From Lysobacterales bacterium (GTDB lineage Bacteria > Pseudomonadota > Gammaproteobacteria > Xanthomonadales > SZUA-36), in the NCBI GenBank assembly GCA_021648045.1, contig JAKITM010000074.1, positions 1 through 11,552 on the forward strand: 11,552 bases of DNA. Direction: 5' to 3'. The notes below the pieces were generated by a model. It saw only the letters and a list, made by a program, of their open reading frames with translations, was not told the origin of the DNA and searched no databases. Both the position numbers and the translations under genes were made by a program. How positions within the stretch are numbered: position 1 is the stretch's first letter; each line of letters begins with the position of its first letter. Below are positions 6,968 to 11,552 of the stretch, in pieces.

Positions 6968-8353
6968 GTGCTAAGCAGAACTAACTTATTACTTTATGGC
7001 ACACCTATTGCTGTATTAATTCTTGGGATATACCTGATTTCAACGGGTTGGCCCACAGCCCAGGCGATCACCCTGGCGGTCACACTATGGTGTGCCGTCT
7101 GGTGGATTTTTGAACCGGTGCCGATTCCCTTTACCTCATTACTGCCACTCACACTATTTCCGTTACTTGGCGTAATCAGCGCCGCTCAAGTAGCTCAAGC
7201 TTACGGTCACTGGCTGATACTGCTGTTGATGGGCGGGTTTATGATTTCAGCGGCGATGGCGAAAAGTGGCGCCCATCGGCGCATCGCACTGCAAATGCTG
7301 CGCCTGTTTGGCGGTACCAGTGCAACCCGATTGGTACTGGGCTTTATGGTGGCTGCTGCCGTGCTGAGTATGTGGATATCGAATACCGCCACCACCTTAA
7401 TGTTATTACCGGTCGCCCTTGCGGTTTTGGAAAAGGCAGAACGCCAGCTGGCGATCCCCCTGCTACTTGGTGTTGCCTATGGTGCCAGCGTCGGTGGAAT
7501 CGGAACTCCAATTGGTACACCCCCCAATCTTATTTTTATGTCAGTGTACAACGAGCAAATTGGAGCAGAAGTCAGTTTTATCGAGTGGATGAGCTGGGGC
7601 CTGCCTATTGTTATTATATTTATTCCTCTGATAGCCCTTTGGCTGACCCGTGGCATTAAGCTAAAGCAGCAGATTGAATTACCCGACCCCGGCCGCTGGC
7701 GTACCGAAGAAAAACGGGTAATGCTGATTTTCGGATTAACGGCTGCTGCTTGGATCACTCGCACAGCACCCTTTGGTGGCTGGCGAACCTGGCTGGAGCT
7801 TCCGGGAGCCAATGATGCCAGCGTTGCCCTTCTGGCTGTTGTACTGCTAGCAGTCATTCCCAATGGTCATTATCATCACGGCAAGCCTGACCGCCTGCTG
7901 GACTGGAAAACCGCCCAGAAGATACCCTGGGGTGTATTGTTGTTGTTTTCCGGCGGCCTAACGATTGCTGCAGCCTTTGTCAGCAGTGGCCTGGCTGATA
8001 CCCTCGCTGGCAATATGGAAGCCCTAACACGCCTACCGCCCTACCTTCTTATATTAGGCTTATGCCTTACGGTTACTTTTCTTACCGAGGTCACCAGCAA
8101 CACTGCAACCACCAGCTTGCTAATGCCGGTGCTAGCAGCAACCGCACTGGCCACAGGCATCGACCCTAAGCTGTTGATGATCCCAGCTGCCCTGAGCGCA
8201 TCCTGTGCCTTTATGCTGCCGGTGGCTACAGCCCCAAATGCGATAATTTTCGGCAGCGGGCAGATCAGTGTCAACAAGATGGCACGCGAAGGCTTCGTGC
8301 TTAATCTGATCGGTGCTTTCGTTATCAGCACTGTCTGCTATTTTATTCTCTGA
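6968..8353 (+). CDS. DASS/SLC13-family anion:sodium symporter (dicarboxylate-type)
   Basis: A 461-residue inner-membrane symporter of the divalent anion:Na+ symporter (DASS, SLC13, VcINDY-like) family. It has many hydrophobic segments and the inverted-repeat hallmarks of the fold: SNT at residues 138-140 with TPIGTPPN (180-187), and a second SNT at 377-379 with CAFMLPVATAPNAI (413-426), the family signature. These SNT and GTPPN/ATAPN elements bind the carboxylate substrate and Na+ in VcINDY. The early EPVPIPFTSLLPL (49-61) also fits. Likely substrates are C4-dicarboxylates or citrate, but some relatives take sulfate or other anions. Translation appears to begin at GTG 6968-6970, with only GGA 9 nt upstream. 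Length is normal for bacterial members. The gene is alone on the plus strand, transcribed divergently from the lipase operon and closed by its own terminator, so it is probably monocistronic. Confidence 0.9.
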   Translation: MLSRTNLLLYGTPIAVLILGIYLISTGWPTAQAITLAVTLWCAVWWIFEPVPIPFTSLLPLTLFPLLGVISAAQVAQAYGHWLILLLMGGFMISAAMAKSGAHRRIALQMLRLFGGTSATRLVLGFMVAAAVLSMWISNTATTLMLLPVALAVLEKAERQLAIPLLLGVAYGASVGGIGTPIGTPPNLIFMSVYNEQIGAEVSFIEWMSWGLPIVIIFIPLIALWLTRGIKLKQQIELPDPGRWRTEEKRVMLIFGLTAAAWITRTAPFGGWRTWLELPGANDASVALLAVVLLAVIPNGHYHHGKPDRLLDWKTAQKIPWGVLLLFSGGLTIAAAFVSSGLADTLAGNMEALTRLPPYLLILGLCLTVTFLTEVTSNTATTSLLMPVLAATALATGIDPKLLMIPAALSASCAFMLPVATAPNAIIFGSGQISVNKMAREGFVLNLIGAFVISTVCYFIL

Positions 8354-8356
8354 ACA

Positions 8357-8412
8357 ACCGAAATCGCCGGGACGGCACCTGAAGGTTGCGTCCCCGGTTT
8401 AATCGGTTTTTT
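8357..8412 (+). terminator. Intrinsic terminator after the DASS transporter gene
   Basis: A hairpin follows four bases after the stop. CCGGGACG (8367-8374) pairs with CGTCCCCGG (8389-8397, one bulged C). Outer arms ACCGA (8357-8361) and TCGGT (8403-8407) can pair as well, followed by a T6 run (8407-8412). In the minus direction the stem lacks a strong U-run, so it would serve the convergent iron-transport operon only weakly. Confidence 0.72.
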
Positions 8413-8478
8413 CATTTCGACAGATATGAGATCGGTGCGGATCTGATCTATGTTGATGCGACGATTACTAATAAGTCT

Positions 8479-9531
8479 CTATTCAGGGGTTTGCAATGGA
8501 AACACCACGGCATGATCCATTTCAAGCTTAACCCCTATTTTAGAGCCTATCGCATGATTGTGGTGAGATTGGCTCATGCATAAAACCTGTTCGTCATTAT
8601 TAAGCTTTAGGGTAAACAGAAAGTGTGAGCCTCTAAATACCCTGTTGACCACTTCCAGCTCCCAGTCACTATCATCGTTGTGAATAATGTCATCAGGACG
8701 AACCAAGACAGAGACTTCTTCATTGGGAGTAAAGAGATTGCATACGTTGGCGTTTAAAATACCGAGTTCGGTATGCACCTGATTGCAGCTGTACACCGTG
8801 CCCTTGATTAACACACCTTGCCCAATAAAGTCCGCCACAAAAGGGTGGTTAGGTTGATGGTACAGGTTGTAGGGAGTACCCCACTGTAACAGTTTTCCGG
8901 ATTTCATTACCCCAATGGAATCAGCAATAGCAAAGGCTTCGTTCTGGTTGTGAGTTACCATTAAGGCGGTAATGCCTTCGGCTTTTAAAATACAGCGTAC
9001 TTGTCTTGCAAGGCTCTCTCTTAGCTCAACATCTAATCCTGAAAACGGCTCATCCATTAATAACACTTGCGGCTTGGCCGCCAATGCACGCGCAAGGGCG
9101 ACACGCTGTTGTTGTCCACCAGAAAGTTGGTGTGGATAGCGCTTCTCTTTACCGGCTAAATCTACCATTTCCAACAAGCTGCAAATGCGCTCTTGTTGCT
9201 GCTTTGGACTAAAGTTTTCAATCCCAAAGCGAATGTTATCGGCGATATTCATATGCGGAAACAGAGCATAGTCTTGAAACACCATACCCACTTTCCGTAA
9301 TTCAGTGGGCTGGTGTATTTGCGTGGATGAAACCACTTGTCCGCCCAGTGCAACCTCACCCTCTGTAAGCGTTTGTAAGCCTGCAATGGTTCGTAATAAG
9401 GTGGTTTTTCCGCAACCACTTGGGCCGAGTAAACAGCCAATCTCGCCGGCTTTTAAAAGCAGAGAAACGCCATCTAAAATAAGCGTGTTTTGATGGTGGC
9501 TGGTTATTTGGGTAAGCCTGAGTTCACGCAT
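8479..9531 (-). CDS. fbpC: Ferric iron ABC transporter ATP-binding protein (FbpC/FutC type)
   Basis: A 350-residue ATPase subunit of a ferric-iron importer. From the ATG at 9529-9531 the ABC domain shows Walker A GPSGCGKTT (about 36-44), Q-loop MVFQDYALFPHM (Gln86), signature LSGGQQQR (about 136-143), Walker B VLLMDEP (about 156-162) and the switch His of MVTHNQ (His194). The C-terminal third is a TOBE-like regulatory domain starting around VLVRPDDI and extending through RVFRGSHFLFTLKL, typical of the FbpC/PotA/CysA group. The frame stays open to a TTG at 9543, but the ATG is preferred; it overlaps the end of the permease gene by 8 bp, indicating coupled translation. The short 350-residue length matches iron-type members. 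It energises uptake of periplasmic Fe3+ with the two upstream gene products. The assignment to iron rests mainly on the permease and binding protein. Confidence 0.88.
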   Translation of the reverse strand: MRELRLTQITSHHQNTLILDGVSLLLKAGEIGCLLGPSGCGKTTLLRTIAGLQTLTEGEVALGGQVVSSTQIHQPTELRKVGMVFQDYALFPHMNIADNIRFGIENFSPKQQQERICSLLEMVDLAGKEKRYPHQLSGGQQQRVALARALAAKPQVLLMDEPFSGLDVELRESLARQVRCILKAEGITALMVTHNQNEAFAIADSIGVMKSGKLLQWGTPYNLYHQPNHPFVADFIGQGVLIKGTVYSCNQVHTELGILNANVCNLFTPNEEVSVLVRPDDIIHNDDSDWELEVVNRVFRGSHFLFTLKLNNDEQVLCMSQSHHNHAIGSKIGVKLEMDHAVVFPLQTPE

Positions 9532-11146
9532 GAGATTTTCCAATCAGTTTGCTTAAAATAATCACGGGAATTAAGCCCGTGATAACAATTAGTAAAGCAG
9601 GCAGCCCGGCGTCTGCAAGGCGCTCATCGGCAGCCATCTCGTAGGCGCGCACTGATAAAGTGTTGAAGTTAAAGGGCCTTAAAATCAAGGTGGTGGGTAA
9701 CTCTTTTAAGACTTCAACAAATACCAAAATAAAGGCAGTAACTAAACTGCTACCGAGCAGTGGGATATGAATACGCTTTAAGATGGTCCCGTGGGTCGCG
9801 CCTAAGATTTTTGCGGACTCATCCATACTCGGCTTTATTTGAGCTAAGCCCGACCCAATGCTTTGCAGTGCTACTGATAAAAATCGGAAGCAGTAGGCAA
9901 AAACTAAAGCAAATAGCGTTCCTGAAAGTAGCAGTCCTGTTGAAATATCGAAGTTCTCGCGGGTCCACCCATCCAGTGTATTGTCAAACCATGCAAAGGG
10001 TATTATCACCGCAACGGCAATGACCGTTCCAGGAATTGCATACCCCAACCCCGCCATACGAACACTGTTATCGATAACGGGCGAGGTTTGAATCCGTTTT
10101 ACATACAGAAAAAATAACGCGAGGCTAATAGTAATCAAAGCGGTAATAAACGCCAAACTAAAGCTGTTCCAAACCAGAATAAAAAAATCTGAATTAAGCT
10201 CAGTACTAGCCACATAGATGGACCAGTTGAGTAGTTGCAAAGCGGGCACAACAAAGCCAAATAAAATCGGCACAAAACAGACGCTAAACGCCAACAGCGC
10301 TCGACGGCCGATTAAGGCTGGAAGCTGATTGTTTAACGGTTGATTGTTTCCCGTAAAGTATTTGGCCTGTTTGCGTGACCACAGTTCCACCACCATTAAA
10401 ACGGTGACAAACACCAACAGTAAAATAGAAAGTTGTGCCGTGGTGGTGGTGTCGCCAAACCCTGTCCATGTGCGGTAAATACCCGTGGTAAAAGTGGGTA
10501 CGCCAAAATGTTGCACCGTTCCAAAATCGGCCAGCGTTTCCATTAGCGCCAAGGTTAAACCTGCAATAATGGCGGGGCGTGCAATAGGCAGTGCCACTTT
10601 AAAAAAGGTTTTATAGGGGCCTGCGCCAAGTGCGCGGCTGGCGTGCAGCATACTCTGGCTTTGGCTTGCAAAGCAGGTGCGCGCCAATAGATACACATAG
10701 GGGTATAACACCAATGAAAACATGACCACAGCGCCGCCTAATGAACGAATTTCAGGAAACCAAAGATTCACACTTTGCCTCTCAAATACGCTCCTAAGTG
10801 CGGTTTGTACTGGGCCTTCAAATTCAAGCAAACCCGTATAGGTGTAAGCGATAATGTAGGCAGGCATCGCCATAGGCAACAACAGCGCCCAGTGCAATAC
10901 AGATTTCCCAAAAAATTCATACTGACTCACCACCCATGCACTAGGAATGCCTAATAAAAGGGCACCGAGGGTCACGCCCAACATTAACCACAGCGAGTTG
11001 ATGATGTATTCGGGCAATAAAGTGCTAGATAGGTGGGCCCAGTTATCATTGGTTGGCTCAAACACAAAACTGACCAGCACCCACAAGGGTACGGTCAGTA
11101 GAAGGGCGATGATGATCGCCAGAATCGACCAGCGGTTAAGATGCAT
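9524..11146 (-). CDS. fbpB: Ferric iron ABC transporter permease, fused two-domain (FbpB/FutB type)
   Basis: A 540-residue inner-membrane permease with two fused MetI-type domains, as in FbpB, SfuB and HitB (roughly 500-550 residues). Two EAA loops contact the ATPase: ASRALGAGPYKTFFKVALP (about residues 169-187) and ESAKILGATHGTILKRIHIP (about 443-462). About twelve hydrophobic segments are spread over both halves. Further family motifs are ADFGTVQHFGVPTFTTGIY and LKELPTTLILRPFNFNTLSV near the C-terminus. The ATG at 11144-11146 starts at MHLNRWSILAIII, directly before the first helix. In-frame TTG codons at 11185 and 11197 could add 13 or 17 residues, and the latter would overlap the binding-protein gene by 10 bp. 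No choice has a strong ribosome site. The gene lies between the binding protein and the ATPase, in the standard fbpABC order. Confidence 0.88.
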   Translation of the reverse strand: MHLNRWSILAIIIALLLTVPLWVLVSFVFEPTNDNWAHLSSTLLPEYIINSLWLMLGVTLGALLLGIPSAWVVSQYEFFGKSVLHWALLLPMAMPAYIIAYTYTGLLEFEGPVQTALRSVFERQSVNLWFPEIRSLGGAVVMFSLVLYPYVYLLARTCFASQSQSMLHASRALGAGPYKTFFKVALPIARPAIIAGLTLALMETLADFGTVQHFGVPTFTTGIYRTWTGFGDTTTTAQLSILLLVFVTVLMVVELWSRKQAKYFTGNNQPLNNQLPALIGRRALLAFSVCFVPILFGFVVPALQLLNWSIYVASTELNSDFFILVWNSFSLAFITALITISLALFFLYVKRIQTSPVIDNSVRMAGLGYAIPGTVIAVAVIIPFAWFDNTLDGWTRENFDISTGLLLSGTLFALVFAYCFRFLSVALQSIGSGLAQIKPSMDESAKILGATHGTILKRIHIPLLGSSLVTAFILVFVEVLKELPTTLILRPFNFNTLSVRAYEMAADERLADAGLPALLIVITGLIPVIILSKLIGKSHA

Positions 11147-11187
11147 CGATACTGTCTTGGATTGAATCTTAAACAGGCGCTTCAATA

Positions 11188-11552
11188 TTAACGCCAACCT
11201 GCTCTATCCATAATACGAATCGCTTTAGTATTTAATTCACCAAGCCGGGTGAGGTTCAGCACATCGCTGTGAAAAGCTCCCCATGCGTTTAATGTTTCAC
11301 TCCAAGGCGCCGTGGCAATCACCGGGTACTCATTATTGGTTTTAGCGTACCAAGTTTGAGCCTCTTTTGAAAGCAAGAACTCAATCAGTTTAATCGCGTT
11401 ATCTTTATTTTTAGCCGCTTTTGTCACTGCAATGCCGCTGACATTAATGTGCGCGCCACGACCTGCTTGGTTAGGCCAAAAAACCGCCACTTGCTGTGCC
11501 GCTTTTACTTGTTTAGGGTCGTTACTGTTCAGCATTTGCCCTAAATAATAGG
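11188..11552 (-). CDS. fbpA: Ferric iron-binding periplasmic protein, C-terminal part (FbpA/FutA/IdiA type; runs off the right edge)
   Basis: The last 121 codons of a periplasmic Fe3+-binding protein; the signal peptide and N-terminal lobe lie beyond the right edge, so the internal ATG at 11533-11535 is not the start. Just inside the edge the frame reads YYLGQMLNS. Adjacent tyrosines at this point of the fold are the iron ligands of FbpA (Tyr195/Tyr196 in the Neisseria protein). Downstream come VFWPNQAGRGAHINVSG, AVTKAAKNKDNAIKLIEFL, a NNEYPV motif and the C-terminus LNLTRLGELNTKAIRIMDRA, all characteristic of the FutA/IdiA branch. The protein delivers Fe3+ to the permease encoded 41 bp downstream. 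As first gene of the operon it should be under the operon's promoter, expected to be Fur-controlled, but that region is not in the window. Confidence 0.88.
   Translation of the reverse strand, partial: YYLGQMLNSNDPKQVKAAQQVAVFWPNQAGRGAHINVSGIAVTKAAKNKDNAIKLIEFLLSKEAQTWYAKTNNEYPVIATAPWSETLNAWGAFHSDVLNLTRLGELNTKAIRIMDRAGWR

Noticed and set aside
7477..7863. Minus-strand open frame of 128 codons inside the DASS gene
   Set aside because: Shadow of the symporter's codons; no motif and no start signal.
8413..8478. Possible terminator of the iron-transport operon on the minus strand
   Set aside because: Only a 5-bp AGATC/GATCT stem without a U-run is visible; not enough to call.
8386..8583. Plus-strand open frame of 65 codons after the symporter
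   Set aside because: It begins inside the transcription terminator and overlaps the end of the iron ATPase gene; no ribosome site.

Overview
The window looks like a chromosomal segment of a free-living, probably marine, gammaproteobacterium. The reasons are moderate GC, Sec and lipoprotein signals of Gram-negative type, an outer-membrane barrel ending in Phe, and a gene set (DUF1302, DUF1329, YCF48-like, RND exporter, Pla-1/VolA-like lipase) that I associate with Cellvibrionales/Spongiibacteraceae-like and Pseudomonas-like bacteria. The taxon is an inference; there is no rRNA or other marker gene here. Three blocks are visible, with no gene-free stretch above 300 bases and no sign of IS elements, tRNAs, CRISPR or phage genes.

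Block 1 (1-6779, minus strand) is a five-gene envelope cluster. In transcription order it holds a GxSxG lipase lipoprotein, a DUF1302 outer-membrane beta-barrel protein, a DUF1329 periplasmic protein, a YCF48/BNR-repeat beta-propeller protein, and the N-terminus of an RND/MMPL-type transporter that runs off the left edge. The first three genes are tightly packed. A strong intrinsic-terminator-like hairpin then lies between DUF1329 and the YCF48 gene, and YCF48 overlaps the RND start by ATGA. Together they look like a cell-envelope pathway for a hydrophobic substrate: surface hydrolysis of a lipid ester, passage through a barrel, a periplasmic carrier and an inner-membrane RND pump. The direction of transport and the substrate are not shown by the sequence.

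Block 2 (6780-8412) is a divergent promoter region followed by a plus-strand DASS/SLC13-family anion symporter (probably di- or tricarboxylates), which begins with GTG and ends in its own terminator. The 188-bp divergent region carries a sigma70-like promoter for the lipase operon, a weaker one for the transporter, and a TGTTAA-N5-TGTTTA direct repeat that resembles an ArcA site.

Block 3 (8479-11552, minus strand) is a ferric-iron ABC importer of FbpABC/FutABC type: the C-terminal part of the periplasmic binding protein (entering from the right edge, with its two iron-liganding Tyr at the edge), the fused two-domain permease, and the ATPase. Its promoter, where a Fur box would be expected, lies outside the window.
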